Origin: Pseudomonas sp. A-1
GTDB taxonomy: Bacteria; Pseudomonadota; Gammaproteobacteria; Pseudomonadales; Pseudomonadaceae
Reading direction: 5' to 3'
Assembly: GCF_004801855.1 (NCBI RefSeq)
Contig: NZ_SSTC01000004.1
Location: forward strand, 35,924 to 99,923
DNA: 64,000 bases
The notes below the pieces were generated by a model, which did not search any database, was not told where the DNA came from, and worked only from the letters and a program-made list of their open reading frames with translations. The position numbers and the translations under genes were made by a program. Shown here piece by piece: positions 45,406-58,993 of the stretch; position 1 is the first letter of the stretch; every line of letters begins with the position of its first letter.

Positions 45406-46896
45406 TCAGTCGGCTCTGTTCAGCCGTTCCTTCTTCCGCGCCCAGTAGCGTGCACGCTGCTCGCCCCACTGCTCTCGCTCGGCAGCCTCGCGAATGGTCT
45501 GTGCATGCTCGGGTTCGACGTTGAACTGTTCGATCAGCTCTTCCGGCGTGATGTCGCGGGGGCTGGTTCTATACAGGCGAGCGTAGAGATCCTGGGACTT
45601 GGTAGCGCGCTCGTCGAACTTGAACCCGAAAACGGCGCAGTCGGCGCTGCCGTAGAACCGGCTGACGCCCATGACCCTGATGCTGGACAGGATCTGTGCG
45701 GCGTAGCTGAAGGTGGACTTCTGCCCGCCCCGGTAGTTGCCCCCCATCATGCCCGTGTCCGCGCCATCTGCGAACTGGAACGACATGGCATTGACGATAT
45801 CCCCACTCATCACCTGGACGCCGACGATTGGATTGCTGCTGAGGTCGAAGCTGCCACCATGCGGGCGTTGGTCGCTTCCGCCTCCGGCGTTGCCCATGCG
45901 CCCGGTGCTGGTCACTCCATCCGGGCCACCGCCTTCCGGATAATCGACCTTGACGGCATCGATTCGGTCCCAACCCCATACCGTTACATTCCTGATCCGG
46001 CCTGTCGGGCGGCTCGGGATATAGAACGGGGAGTCGTAGCAAGTGCCCACGGCATCGGAGTACACCTCGCGATCCAGATAGACCTTGACCGGCTCCGGAT
46101 AACGAGAGATGTCGAAGTATTTCCACTGCGCCTGGAAGTCCTTGACCGTGATGGTCATTTCACGCAGGTAGCGATTCACCGTGTTGAACGGCTCCATGCG
46201 GCGCTTATCTTCCGGCGCCGTCTTCTTCACGCTTTCATAACCGGCTTCGAATGTCTTGGTGACATAGTCGCTGTAGCTGTCGATGCTTTCGGTGAGCTTC
46301 TTGCGGGTATCGGCGACGAGCTCGTCGCTCCAACCCCAGTCACGGCCGAATGCGGCGCCGTCGCGCAGCAGGGCGAGGTGGAGGTTCGCGAACTGGGCGA
46401 ACAGGGGCAGCAACAGCACCTCGTAGCCACTCGACTGGAAGCGCGGCAGGTCATGCAGGAAGTGTCCGTTGGCGACGTTGAACTTCTCGGAGACGTAGGC
46501 CTTGTCCTTCGGGAAGTTCTTGGCCGCATAGGCGTAGTCGTCCGAGACGTTGTGCAGTCCGGTGAGGGCGTCTCGCACATCCTGCATGACCTCGGCGAAG
46601 ATCTTCTTGTCGATCAGGGCTTCCACGCGGTCGGCAATTTCGCCCCACACATCCTGCTTCTCATCGGGCCAGAAGATGTCTACCAGGGCGCTCAGCAGTT
46701 GGCCGGCATAGGGGATCTCCCCAAGCACCACGGACACCACGACACGAGCCGCGTTGTTGTAGTCAAACTCGTATTCCAGTCCGGCGGTCAGCCCCGCGGC
46801 CCTGGAAATTTCGGCGCGCAGAACCAGCTCTTGTGGTCTGAGTTCGGCAATGGCTTCGCCGGTGAAAGTATGTTCTATATAGATACGATCATTCAT
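45406..46896 (-). CDS. Cry/delta-endotoxin-like protein with jacalin-like second domain
   Basis: The 496-residue product has an N-terminal domain (about residues 45-235) matching Cry domain I, the pore-forming helical bundle. The central-helix block is at 158-189 (LLPLFAQFANLHLALLRDGA; then FGRDWGW). The second conserved Cry block is at 237-284 (NRYLREMTITVKDF, then SRYPEP, then LDREVYSDAV), the boundary between domains I and II. Residues about 297-428 (VWGWDRIDAVKVDYPEGGG, then GGSFDL, MSFQFADG, ILSSIRVMGVSRFYG) resemble a jacalin-like beta prism, the fold related to Cry domain II. There is no domain III; a basic helical tail ends the protein. No signal peptide is seen. It has its own terminator inside the prophage. 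Insecticidal activity is inference only. Confidence 0.85.
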   Translation of the reverse strand: MNDRIYIEHTFTGEAIAELRPQELVLRAEISRAAGLTAGLEYEFDYNNAARVVVSVVLGEIPYAGQLLSALVDIFWPDEKQDVWGEIADRVEALIDKKIFAEVMQDVRDALTGLHNVSDDYAYAAKNFPKDKAYVSEKFNVANGHFLHDLPRFQSSGYEVLLLPLFAQFANLHLALLRDGAAFGRDWGWSDELVADTRKKLTESIDSYSDYVTKTFEAGYESVKKTAPEDKRRMEPFNTVNRYLREMTITVKDFQAQWKYFDISRYPEPVKVYLDREVYSDAVGTCYDSPFYIPSRPTGRIRNVTVWGWDRIDAVKVDYPEGGGPDGVTSTGRMGNAGGGSDQRPHGGSFDLSSNPIVGVQVMSGDIVNAMSFQFADGADTGMMGGNYRGGQKSTFSYAAQILSSIRVMGVSRFYGSADCAVFGFKFDERATKSQDLYARLYRTSPRDITPEELIEQFNVEPEHAQTIREAAEREQWGEQRARYWARKKERLNRAD

Positions 46897-47041
46897 GAGC
46901 ACGTCCCTTTGCTGGCTGCTATCGGCAGAGTCCTGGCGGGTGCCTTCGTGCACCCGGCCGCTGAAACTACTGCAGCGTCACACCGCAAAGCGTGTGCAAG
47001 GTCACGCCTCAAAAAGAATGATCGAACGACCGGCTCCCGCA

Positions 47042-47305
47042 CTACTCGCGCGCAACGGCCTGCCGCTCGATACAGTCCAGCACCTGCCCGGCACAGCCGA
47101 TCAGCTCGCCCTCGATCTCGTCGACCGCCCTCCTCCAGTCGTCATTGGCCACCAGCGGCGACCGCGCCGGCAGGCGGCACGGGGTCAGCGGGCAGCGGAT
47201 CGGGGCCACGGTAGGCGGCGGGGTCGGTGGTTTCGGGGCGCTGGTACAGGCGGCCGAGAGCAGCAGGCACAGCAGCACGCAGGTAGTCGGCAGTTTCCCG
47301 GTCAT
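47042..47305 (-). CDS. Rz1-like lysis lipoprotein
   Basis: This 87-residue product has a lipoprotein signal (VLLCLLLSAAC) followed by a proline-rich stretch (PKPPTPPPTVAPIRCPLTPC), as in phage Rz1 outer-membrane spanins. It overlaps the 3' end of the Rz-like ORF at 47142 in another frame, the classic Rz/Rz1 arrangement. It is longer at the C-terminus than most Rz1 proteins. Confidence 0.72.
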   Translation of the reverse strand: MTGKLPTTCVLLCLLLSAACTSAPKPPTPPPTVAPIRCPLTPCRLPARSPLVANDDWRRAVDEIEGELIGCAGQVLDCIERQAVARE

Positions 47306-47660
47306 GGCGTTTCAGCTCCTCGATGGCGCGGCTCTGCGCCTGTGCGTTACGGATGACGGTCAGCCCGAGCTGCCGCAGCTGCTGCTCGAGGTCGGTGACG
47401 GCGCCGATCTGCCGCTGCTGCTCGGCGAGCACGCCGGCCTGCAGGTCGATCAACTGCTGGCGATCGGTGGCCATCTGCTCCGCCCGATCGGCGCGATCGG
47501 ACTGGAGATCGATGCGCGGGGCGAGGCCCCACCAGGCGAGCGCGGCGCCGTCGCTCATGCGCAGGACGGTCGCGCCGCCGATGGGCTCGAGGCTCTCGGT
47601 CGGCGCGCCGGCATGCAGCACGATCGGCACGCCGCCGAGGGTGATTCGAGGGCGGGTCAT
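47142..47660 (-). pseudogene. chimera of a phage tail-protein N-terminus and an Rz-like spanin C-terminus
   Basis: The 172-residue frame starts like a small phage tail-associated protein (MTRPRITLGGVPIVLHAGAP) and from about residue 50 becomes an Rz-type coiled coil (QQLIDLQAGVLAEQQRQIGA, then HDRETADYLRAAVPAALGRL and LYQRPETTDPAAYRG). The N-terminal transmembrane anchor expected of Rz is missing. An in-frame deletion appears to have fused two genes that are normally far apart in a phage. Confidence 0.6.
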
Positions 47661-47760
47661 GGGGTGCTCCGAAAGGCAGGCCCTCCCCGATACGCTGCTC
47701 GGCTCCTACACCACGCAGCGAACCAAGGAGGTTCCTAGGGGAAATCAACTGGCGGACGAG

Positions 47761-47975
47761 ATGATCCGCGCAGTCGCAGCCTTCATTGCCGATACCCCCG
47801 GCTGCTCGGCGAGCCAGATCACAGGCGGCCCTGATCTGGTATTGCTCGCGCTGCGCCGGCTCAATTGGAGCGGCCGCCTGATGGGCATCACCCAAACAGC
47901 GCTTAGATATGAGCTTGAAGGTGTATTGAACGGGCCTTTTGGCGGCGCCACGAACAGTAGCCGCTGCCTGCCGGC
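47761..47975 (+). pseudogene. truncated small ORF of unknown function
   Basis: An ATG at 47761 opens a credible protein start (MIRAVAAFIADTPGCSASQI, then LVLLALRRLNWSGRLMGITQ) with winged-helix-like character. After about 60 codons the frame runs antisense into the chemoreceptor gene and loses any protein character. An AAGGAGG lies about 30 bases upstream. I read it as the broken 5' part of a gene cut by the chemoreceptor-side junction. Confidence 0.4.
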
Positions 47976-49652
47976 TCAGAAGGCTTCCCAGTCGCCCCCG
48001 GCCGCCGGCTGTTTCTCCCGCTCAAATTGCGAGTTGGCTACCGGCACAACGGCTGCGCGCTGGAACGGAACGAAGGCAGTGGCAGCCTCACCCAGGCGAA
48101 ACACGGCGACCGCTTCCTGCAGCTTCTGCGCCTGCTCGGCCAGCGACGCCGAAGCAGCAGAGGCTTCCTGCACCAAAGCCGCGTTCTGCTGGGTCACCTG
48201 GTCCATCTGCGCTACCGCCGAGTTGACCTGGGCGATCCCATCGCTCTGCTCCTGAGAAGCAGCGGATATCTCGTCGATGATGTCGGTGACTCGCCGTGCG
48301 GCGGCGACCACGTCGGCCATGGTCTTGCCCGCTCGCTCGACCAGCAGCGCCCCATCCTCCACGCGGCGGGTAGACTCGCCGATCAGCCCCCTGATCTCGT
48401 GCGCCGCATCGGCACTGCGACTGGCAAGACTGCGCACCTCGCTGGCCACCACTGCGAAACCGCGGCCCTGCTCGCCGGCACGCGCCGCTTCCACGGAAGC
48501 GTTCAGCGCCAGGATGTTGGTCTGGAAGGCAATCGAGTCGATCACGTTGATGATGCTGGAAATGCGCTGCGAACTCTCGTTGATGCCCTGCATGGTGTCG
48601 ACCACCTGGAGCACGACAGCGCGCCCCAGATCGGCAGTGCTCGACGCATCGCAGGCCAAGGTGCTGGCCTGACGGGCATTATCGGCGTTCTGCCTCACCG
48701 TAGAGGTCAGCTCCTCCATGCTCGCCGCGGTCTCCTCCAGGGAGGCTGCCTGCTGCTCGGTCCGCGACGACAGGTCGATGTTACCGCTGGCGATCTGCGC
48801 CGAACCGGTAGCGATACTGTCGCTGCTCGCACGCACGGCACCGACCACACGGGTCAGCGATTCCTGCATCCGCCCCATGGCCTGCACCACGCTGCCAGAG
48901 GCCGCCTTCGAGGTATCGATGCGGACGCTCAGGTCACCAGCGGCAATACGGGTCGCCATCGCGGCGACCTCGCTCGGCTCGCCGCCGAGCTGGCGAGTCA
49001 GGCTGCGGGTCAGGAATACGCCGATCAGGATGCTGCCTAGCATTCCCAAGATGGTGAGGATGACCAGCAGCAGACGGTTGCTGGCATAGATCTCCTCGGT
49101 TTCCTTGGCGATGCGAGCTGCGTTCGCCATCTTCCTCTCGATCAGACGCCCCAACAGCTCGTCGGCATGCGCGACCGCCGGTCGACCCTCGCTGAAGGCG
49201 TAGTCGATGGCGTTGCGCTTGCTGTCCGGATCGTCTGTCTCCAGGCGACGAACGACTTCGGCAGCGACCTGCTCGTATTCCACCAGGGCCTTGCGGGCCT
49301 CATCCGCATCGAGCTGACCTTGCGGGGTCACGAACGCCTTCTTCGCCTCGGCCAGTTCGGCATACGCCAGTTGGAGACGCTCGCGCAGATCGACCTTCGC
49401 CAGTTCGTGCTCCACCGGTGAGGACGCCAGCATGGCGTTGCGCAGCGCCCGGGTTGCCGCCAGGAACTGGATCTGGGTCACCGCGGCATGGCGAATGCCG
49501 ACGGTTTCTTGTCGATACATGGTCGTGGCCAGATCGCTCATCTGCGCCGCTTTCAGTATCCCCTGCAAACCTATTAGTGCACCGAACAAAGAAACCATCA
49601 AAAATCCGCAAATAAGTTTTATGCCGGTTTTTTGTCGACCGAACCATTCCAT
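47976..49652 (-). CDS. methyl-accepting chemotaxis protein
   Basis: This 558-residue receptor has TM1 near the N-terminus ([20 protein letters not shown]), a periplasmic four-helix-bundle sensor of about 160 residues, TM2 ([20 protein letters not shown]), HAMP, and a full signalling domain with the tip sequence [20 protein letters not shown] followed by [20 protein letters not shown]. It ends in DWEAF, a CheR/CheB-binding pentapeptide. The ATG at 49652 has GGGGG 9 bases upstream. The ligand is unknown. A complete receptor inside a decayed prophage is unusual. Confidence 0.92.
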   Translation of the reverse strand: MEWFGRQKTGIKLICGFLMVSLFGALIGLQGILKAAQMSDLATTMYRQETVGIRHAAVTQIQFLAATRALRNAMLASSPVEHELAKVDLRERLQLAYAELAEAKKAFVTPQGQLDADEARKALVEYEQVAAEVVRRLETDDPDSKRNAIDYAFSEGRPAVAHADELLGRLIERKMANAARIAKETEEIYASNRLLLVILTILGMLGSILIGVFLTRSLTRQLGGEPSEVAAMATRIAAGDLSVRIDTSKAASGSVVQAMGRMQESLTRVVGAVRASSDSIATGSAQIASGNIDLSSRTEQQAASLEETAASMEELTSTVRQNADNARQASTLACDASSTADLGRAVVLQVVDTMQGINESSQRISSIINVIDSIAFQTNILALNASVEAARAGEQGRGFAVVASEVRSLASRSADAAHEIRGLIGESTRRVEDGALLVERAGKTMADVVAAARRVTDIIDEISAASQEQSDGIAQVNSAVAQMDQVTQQNAALVQEASAASASLAEQAQKLQEAVAVFRLGEAATAFVPFQRAAVVPVANSQFEREKQPAAGGDWEAF

Positions 49653-50164
49653 ACCAGAAAATCCCCCGATTAATTTAATTAAATGACGCGCAATGGCCGT
49701 CGACAGCAATTTCGAGGAGGCATGAGAAAACACCAGAAACCCTCTGGAATGGGATTTTCATGATACACGCACGACAAAGACTACGCCGACCAACACGCAA
49801 GCCAGGAGCCTTCAAGAGCCCTCTAATTGAATTGCGCCATTATCGTAACAAGCCTGCTACAGAGCCGCCAAGGTGAACTTTTCGGAGAGAATTGCGGCGC
49901 AAAATTAACCAACTCCTGGAACAGGCACACGCGAACACGGAAATATAGAAGAGCCAGAAAAAATCCTGCGACAGCCGGGCGAAGTAACGACTAGTTTCAG
50001 CTAAAAGCCTGTTCAAAGGCTCGGCGGGATACCGGACACTGCGGGGATGAGGCCCCTTATCCCAGTGGCATCCCCCATGTTCAGCTCAAGCCGGCTCGCC
50101 CTTTGCTGAAAAGTGCACGCAGGACCGCCACGCAGAAAGAAGAAGCCCGCCTGAGCGGGCTGGA
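49653..50164. other. non-coding stretch between chemoreceptor and tape-measure remnant
   Basis: No gene is supported in these 512 bases. They are AT-richer near 49653-49700, the probable chemoreceptor promoter. A hairpin agcccgc / gcgggct at 50144-50161 follows the tape-measure remnant on the minus strand and looks like its terminator. Confidence 0.5.
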
Positions 50165-50875
50165 TCAGCGCTTTGTCCGCGCAAACTTCATCGCCAGGCG
50201 GCGCAGGTCGAGAGCAGCCTGCTGATCGCCGTACAGAGTGACGCTGTCGCCGCCGCTCACGAACTCGACCCGCCCGAGATCCGGGAAGCTCGGGCCGGCT
50301 GCCGCGGCCGCCAGCTCCGGACTAGGGCTCGGGATGCTCGGCAGCGCTCGGGAAACCGGGACCACCGGGCCGCCGCTGGCGTAGCCGCGCAGGGTGCGCG
50401 ACAGCTGCTGCATGGTGGCCTGGTAGCCGTTGCGGCGGATGCGCTCGAGGAACGCCAGGGCGCCTGGCTCGCGCACCACTTCCTGCGGCTGGACGTGCTC
50501 GCCGGCATGGACGACGCCGGCCGGCTGCCACTTGCCCCCGGGGCCGGTGTAGCCGCCGGAGGCGAAACCGGGGGTGCTCGCGGTACTGAGCAGGTCGTCC
50601 GCGGCCTTGAGGTTCTTGTCGGCCTCCGGCGATGCGATGGTCGGGCGGATCACCATGTACTTCGACAGGTCCAGGGCCAACTGCAGCACGCGCTGCTTGA
50701 GCTGGGCCTCCGACTCCGCATTCGCCTCGAATCCAACATCGATCCGCTTGAGTGCGTCGGCGTACTGCAACAGCCCCTCGATCTTCGCCTTGATGGCGTC
50801 CGCCTTGGCCTGGGCATCGGCCTCGTCGAGGCGGGCGGCCTCGCTGGCGATCTTGCCCAGCTCCTGGGCGATGCC
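50165..50875 (-). pseudogene. C-terminal remnant of a phage tail tape-measure protein
   Basis: About 236 codons remain open, with tape-measure features: helical sequences (GKIASEAARLDEADAQAKAD) and, near the end, the Gly-rich blocks FASGGYTGPGGKWQPAGVVH and YASGGPVVPV typical of these proteins' C-termini. A stop codon at 50876-50878 marks the junction with the integrase remnant. An internal ATG at 50770 could give a 201-residue peptide, probably without function. Confidence 0.78.
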
Positions 50876-50879
50876 CTAG

Positions 50880-51047
50880 AAGCTGGCAGTGCGGATCAGG
50901 CAGTTCCAGTTCAGGGACATCCGGCCGAAGGCGGCCAGTGAAATTCGCGATCTGTCGGATGCGAGCGTGCTGCTCGGGCACTCGACCGAGGGCATTACCG
51001 AGCGGGTCTATCGCCGCGTCGGCGCCATCGCCAAGCCGTCGAAATAG
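50880..51047 (+). pseudogene. C-terminal remnant of a phage tyrosine integrase
   Basis: The plus strand encodes FRDIRPKAASEI, then DASVLLGHSTEGITERVYRR and VGAIAKPSK before a stop. These are the RxxR-box-like region, the LGH motif and the catalytic Tyr of tyrosine recombinases. It points at the tRNA-Cys attachment site about 100 bases away, as phage integrases do. Everything upstream of the C-terminal 55 codons is gone, replaced by the tape-measure remnant. Confidence 0.85.
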
Positions 51048-51107
51048 CGAAAGTTCTGGAACGCGTCCCAAAACTTTGGCTGTTTTGGCGTTTCGGGCGC
51101 AAAGTAA

Positions 51108-51140
51108 AAAGCCCCGTAGATGCTTGATCTACGGGGCTTC
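51108..51140 (-). terminator. terminator downstream of intact tRNA-Cys
   Basis: Stem agccccgtagat / atctacggggct with a 5-base loop and flanking T residues on the minus strand. It is a diverged copy of the hairpin at 38872-38906. Confidence 0.75.
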
Positions 51141-51143
51141 TTA

Positions 51144-51196
51144 TAGTGGAGGCCGAGGTCGGAATCGAACCGGCGTACACGGATTTGCAATCCGCT
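51144..51196 (-). repeat. attachment-site copy within intact tRNA-Cys
   Basis: These 53 bases are identical to 38911-38963. Here they continue into the 5' half of the tRNA, so integration rebuilt the gene on this side. Confidence 0.9.
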
Positions 51197-51220
51197 GCAT
51201 GACCACTCTGCCACCCGGCC
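51147..51220 (-). tRNA. tRNA-Cys (anticodon GCA)
   Basis: The 74-base gene has acceptor GGCCGGG, D arm, anticodon loop ATTGCAA giving GCA, T-loop GGTTCGATTCC and an encoded CCA. It is the integration target of the prophage. It lies downstream of pgsA on the same strand; a tRNA-Gly often found here in pseudomonads is not present. Confidence 0.95.
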
Positions 51221-51398
51221 TCAAATGGACATCGAACTTGATACCCATCAGTAAAACTTCGAGCTGGAAACTCTTATCGAACCCTCGATCCGACCTCTTT
51301 CAAGGTCACGTTCTACCGGTCGATTTGTTCCTGCGTCGTGGTGACGGGCGCCATTCTATACGAACCCGAACCACTGTCAACCCTTTGATTCAAAAAAG

Positions 51399-51959
51399 TT
51401 ATTTTCCATTTGCACCATTGCTGAGATGCGGCCAGGCGGCGCGCAGATAGTGCACCATGGACCACAGGGTCAGCACTCCAGCGATCATCAGCAGGGCATA
51501 ACCCAGGCCGACCCAGAAATCCAGGCGCGGCGGGTTGCCGAGCAGGATGATCAGCGAGGCCATCTGCGCGGCAGTCTTCCACTTGCCGAGATTGGAAACG
51601 GCCACCCGGGCACGCGCTCCCAGCTCGGCCATCCATTCGCGCAGGGCGGAAACCACGATCTCGCGGCCGATGATGACCGCCGCCGGCAGGGTCAGCCACA
51701 GGTTGGCGTGCTCCTCCACCAGCAGCACCAGCGCGACCGCCACCATCAGCTTGTCCGCCACCGGATCGAGGAAGGCTCCGAACGGCGTGCTCTGCCCCAG
51801 GCGGCGCGCCAGATAGCCATCCAGCCAGTCGGTCAGGCTGGCCAGGGCGAACACGCCGCTGGCCGCCCAGTAGCTCCAGCTGAAGGGCATGTAGAACAGC
51901 GCGATGAATACCGGGATGAGCAGTACGCGCAGGATGGTCAAGATATTCGGGATATTCAT
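51399..51959 (-). CDS. pgsA: CDP-diacylglycerol-glycerol-3-phosphate phosphatidyltransferase
   Basis: This 186-residue inner-membrane enzyme makes phosphatidylglycerol phosphate. It has the CDP-alcohol phosphotransferase motif [20 protein letters not shown], continuing to LDPVADK (pattern DG-AR-G-D-D), and four or more hydrophobic segments. The start at 51959 ([18 protein letters not shown]) is standard. It is downstream of uvrC in the conserved gacA-uvrC-pgsA order. Confidence 0.95.
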   Translation of the reverse strand: MNIPNILTILRVLLIPVFIALFYMPFSWSYWAASGVFALASLTDWLDGYLARRLGQSTPFGAFLDPVADKLMVAVALVLLVEEHANLWLTLPAAVIIGREIVVSALREWMAELGARARVAVSNLGKWKTAAQMASLIILLGNPPRLDFWVGLGYALLMIAGVLTLWSMVHYLRAAWPHLSNGANGK

Positions 51960-51992
51960 CGGCACGCTTAACATTCAAGGGGTTGCAGCATT

Positions 51993-53819
51993 CTACTCGC
52001 TGTGCAGGGCCGCATAAATCAACTCGGCGAGCTTTTTGCTGATCCCCGGGGCCTTGGCGATTTCCTCGGCGCTGGCCCGCGACAGCTCCTGCAGGCCGCC
52101 GAAATGCTTGAGCAGATCGCGGCGGCGCTTGGGACCGACGCCTGGCACCTCCTCGAGGCTCGAGGTGCGTCGCGCCTTGCCACGCCGGGCGCGGTGGCCG
52201 GTGATGGCGAAGCGGTGCGCCTCGTCACGGATCTGCTGGATCAGATGCAGCGCCGGCGAGTTGCCCGGCAAGGTGAATTCGTGCTCGGCATCGTTGAGGT
52301 AGAGGGTTTCCAGCCCCGGCTTGCGGGTTTCGCCCTTGGCCACGCCGAGCAGGATGAGGTCGACCACCGCCAGCTCCTGCAGCACCTCGCGAGCCATGTT
52401 GAGCTGGCCCTTGCCGCCGTCGACCAGCAGGATGTCGGGGATCTTGCCCTCGCCGTCCTTCAGACGGCGGAAGCGCCGGGTCAGCGCTTGGTGCATGGCG
52501 GCGTAGTCGTCGCCGGCGGTCACGCCCTCGATGTTGAAGCGCCGGTAGTCGGACTTCAGCGGCCCCTCGGGGCCGAACACCACGCAGGAGGCCACGGTCG
52601 CCTCGCCGCTGGAGTGGCTGATGTCGAAGCACTCCAGGCGCTGCGGCGGCTCGTCCAGGCCCAGCGCCTCGCCGAGGGCCTCCAGCCGCGCGGCGACGTG
52701 CTGGCGGTTGGCCAGGCGCGCGGCCAGCGCCTGCTCGGCGTTGGTCAGCGCCAGCTGCTGCCAGCGCGCGCGGGTGCCGCGCACCCGGTGGCTGATGGCC
52801 GGCGCACGGCCACGCACCGCGGCGATGGCCGCCGCCAGCGCCGGAAAGTCCTCGTGCACGCAGTTGACGATCAGCTCGCCGGGCAGGTCGCGCTCGGCGG
52901 CGCCCAGGTAGTACTGGGCGAGGAAGGCCGCCAGGACGCCGGCCGCTTCCTCCTCGATGGCCACCTGCGGGAAGAAGTTCTTGCTGCCCAGCACCCGCCC
53001 GCCGCGTACGCTGATCAGGTTGACGCAGGCGCCGCCGGGGCTGACCACCGCGGCGACCACGTCGACGTCGCCGCTGCCGCCCTCCATGCTCTGCTGGTCC
53101 TGCACCCGGCGCAGCAGGGCGATCTGGTCGCGCAGCTCGGCGGCGCGCTCGAAGTCCAGCTCGCCGGCGGCCTTCTCCATCGCCGCGCTCAGCTCGTCGG
53201 CGAGCTGGTTGCTGCGCCCCTCGAGGAACATCGCCGAATGGCGCACGTCCTCGGCATATTCCTCGGGGCTGACCAGACCGACGCAGGGGCCCTTGCAGCG
53301 CTTGATCTGGTACTGCAGGCAGGGCCGGGTGCGGTTCCTGAAGTAGCTGTCCTCGCACTGGCGCACCAGGAAGGTCTTCTGCAGCAGGTTGAGACTCTCG
53401 CGGATCGCCAGGGAGCTGGGATAGGGGCCGAAGTAGCGCCCCTTGTGCTTCCTCGCGCCGCGATGGATGCCCAGGCGCGGATACTCGTCCTCGCTGGAGA
53501 GGAACACGTAGGGATAGGACTTGTCGTCACGCAGCAGGATGTTGTAGGGCGGCCGCCACTCCTTGATCAGCGTCTGCTCGAGGAGCAGCGCTTCGGTCTC
53601 GTTGGCGGTGATGGTGGTGTCGATCTGCGCGATGCGCGCCACCAGCGCGGCGGTCTTCGGCGCCAGGCCACTCTTGCGGAAGTAGCTGGACAGACGCTTC
53701 CTGAGGTTGTTGGCCTTGCCGACATAGAGCAGGCGGCCTTCGGCGTCGTACATGCGGTACACGCCGGGATGGCTGCTGCAGGCAGCGAGGAAGCCAGCGC
53801 TGTCGAAGACCTCGGCCAT
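51993..53819 (-). CDS. uvrC: excinuclease ABC subunit C
   Basis: This 608-residue nuclease makes both incisions in nucleotide-excision repair. It has the GIY-YIG domain ([20 protein letters not shown]), the Cys-rich region ([18 protein letters not shown]), the UVR motif ([16 protein letters not shown]), the RNase-H-like domain ([20 protein letters not shown], then [12 protein letters not shown]), and two HhH motifs at the end ([18 protein letters not shown]). Its start lies 1 base past the gacA stop. Confidence 0.97.
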   Translation of the reverse strand: MAEVFDSAGFLAACSSHPGVYRMYDAEGRLLYVGKANNLRKRLSSYFRKSGLAPKTAALVARIAQIDTTITANETEALLLEQTLIKEWRPPYNILLRDDKSYPYVFLSSEDEYPRLGIHRGARKHKGRYFGPYPSSLAIRESLNLLQKTFLVRQCEDSYFRNRTRPCLQYQIKRCKGPCVGLVSPEEYAEDVRHSAMFLEGRSNQLADELSAAMEKAAGELDFERAAELRDQIALLRRVQDQQSMEGGSGDVDVVAAVVSPGGACVNLISVRGGRVLGSKNFFPQVAIEEEAAGVLAAFLAQYYLGAAERDLPGELIVNCVHEDFPALAAAIAAVRGRAPAISHRVRGTRARWQQLALTNAEQALAARLANRQHVAARLEALGEALGLDEPPQRLECFDISHSSGEATVASCVVFGPEGPLKSDYRRFNIEGVTAGDDYAAMHQALTRRFRRLKDGEGKIPDILLVDGGKGQLNMAREVLQELAVVDLILLGVAKGETRKPGLETLYLNDAEHEFTLPGNSPALHLIQQIRDEAHRFAITGHRARRGKARRTSSLEEVPGVGPKRRRDLLKHFGGLQELSRASAEEIAKAPGISKKLAELIYAALHSE

Positions 53820-53820
53820 T

Positions 53821-54465
53821 TCAGGTGGTGACGTCGACCATGCCGTGGCGTACCGCCAGGATGGCCAGTTCGACGTCGCTGGTGATCTCGAGCTTCTCGA
53901 AGATGCGGTAGCGGTAGGTGTTCACCGTCTTCGGCGACAGGCACAGCTTGTCGGAGATGGTCTGTACCTTCTGGCACTCGGCGATCATCAGCGCGATCTG
54001 CATCTCGCGCTCGGACAGCATCTCGAACGGCGAAATCTCTCGCTGGGCCTGGAAGGGCTTGAGCGCCAGCTGCTGGGCGATGTCGGCACTGATGTAGCGA
54101 TGCCCGGCGAATACCTGGCGGATCGCCTTGATCATCTCCTCCAGGGCTGCCCCCTTGGTCAGGTAGCCGGCCACACCGGCCTGCAGCAGGCGCGAGGGAA
54201 ACGGTTCCTCGTCACAGGCGGTGACGGCGATCACCTTGACCGACGGATGGCTGCGAATGATCTTGCGCGTCGCCTCCATGCCGCCGATACCGGGCATCTT
54301 CACATCCATCAGTACCACATCGGGGCGCAACTCGCGCACGCGCAGCAGGGCCTCCTCGCCGCAGTCGGCTTCGCCGACCACGGTTATCCCGGTCACGTCG
54401 GCGAGCATACGGCGAATGCCGGTGCGCACCAGATCATGGTCATCCACAACGAGCACGTTGATCAC
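53821..54465 (-). CDS. gacA: response regulator GacA
   Basis: This 214-residue NarL/FixJ-type regulator has a REC domain ([20 protein letters not shown]; phospho-acceptor Asp in [13 protein letters not shown]) and a LuxR-type HTH ([40 protein letters not shown]). GacA, with the sensor GacS, turns on small RNAs of the Rsm system and thereby secondary metabolism and virulence. The GTG at 54465 with GAGG 6 bases upstream gives exactly the known 214-residue length; there is no in-frame ATG that fits. Confidence 0.95.
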   Translation of the reverse strand: MINVLVVDDHDLVRTGIRRMLADVTGITVVGEADCGEEALLRVRELRPDVVLMDVKMPGIGGMEATRKIIRSHPSVKVIAVTACDEEPFPSRLLQAGVAGYLTKGAALEEMIKAIRQVFAGHRYISADIAQQLALKPFQAQREISPFEMLSEREMQIALMIAECQKVQTISDKLCLSPKTVNTYRYRIFEKLEITSDVELAILAVRHGMVDVTT

Positions 54466-54861
54466 GCAATACCTCGATAGCACCAGATCGGCTTATCACA
54501 GGGCCAGAAATTCAGCGCGGACCTTAGCAAATGCCTCGCCCAAAGGACAGTGACGCGACACCTTGGTCGCACCCGGCGTCGGAAAACCGTCTCCGAAGAC
54601 AACGTAAATCCGGCAGATCGACAGGCATTCGCCGGAGATGCGTTGCAGGATAGCAATGCCCCGGTGAGCGTTGCCAGGCTGGGTTTATCCATATAACCAG
54701 AGCCTAGCCAACATTGAGCCATGTGAATCAGATCACATAGAATCAACTTAAATCTGACGCCACAGTCCGCTGCACGCCTCGTACGGCGTTCACGGCACAC
54801 CACCCAGGTCGACGCGGGCATGCCGCCGCGATGCCCCGAGAAACCGCCGCGGAGTTCCGCC
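54466..54861. other. intergenic region gacA / hybrid kinase
   Basis: No gene is supported in these 396 bases. They hold the divergent promoters of gacA and the kinase operon and one strong CRP/Vfr-type site. Confidence 0.6.
54722..54737. promoter_or_regulatory. perfect CRP/Vfr-type site
   Basis: TGTGA-ATCAGA-TCACA matches the CRP consensus TGTGA-N6-TCACA at all ten fixed positions. Pseudomonas Vfr recognises the same consensus. It is 125 bases before the kinase start and 257 before gacA. Confidence 0.65.
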
Positions 54862-58991
<4,130 letters not shown>

Positions 58992-58993
58992 AC

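Larger units (their letters stand above)
38911..51196. mobile_element. decayed prophage / genomic island integrated at tRNA-Cys
   Basis: The 53-bp direct repeats of the tRNA-Cys 3' half bracket about 12.2 kb. Phage traces inside are an integrase C-terminus next to the tRNA-side repeat, a tape-measure C-terminus, a chimeric tail/Rz ORF with an Rz1-like gene, an antirepressor and a C4-type RNA. No capsid, terminase, portal, replication or complete integrase gene remains, so it is not expected to excise on its own. Cargo includes a Cry-like protein, a chemoreceptor, a HigBA-like pair, an SRAP protein and hydrolase fragments. Confidence 0.88.

Noticed and set aside
38911..51196. An intact, inducible prophage
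   Set aside because: Only C-terminal fragments of integrase and tape measure remain and no head, packaging or replication gene is visible.
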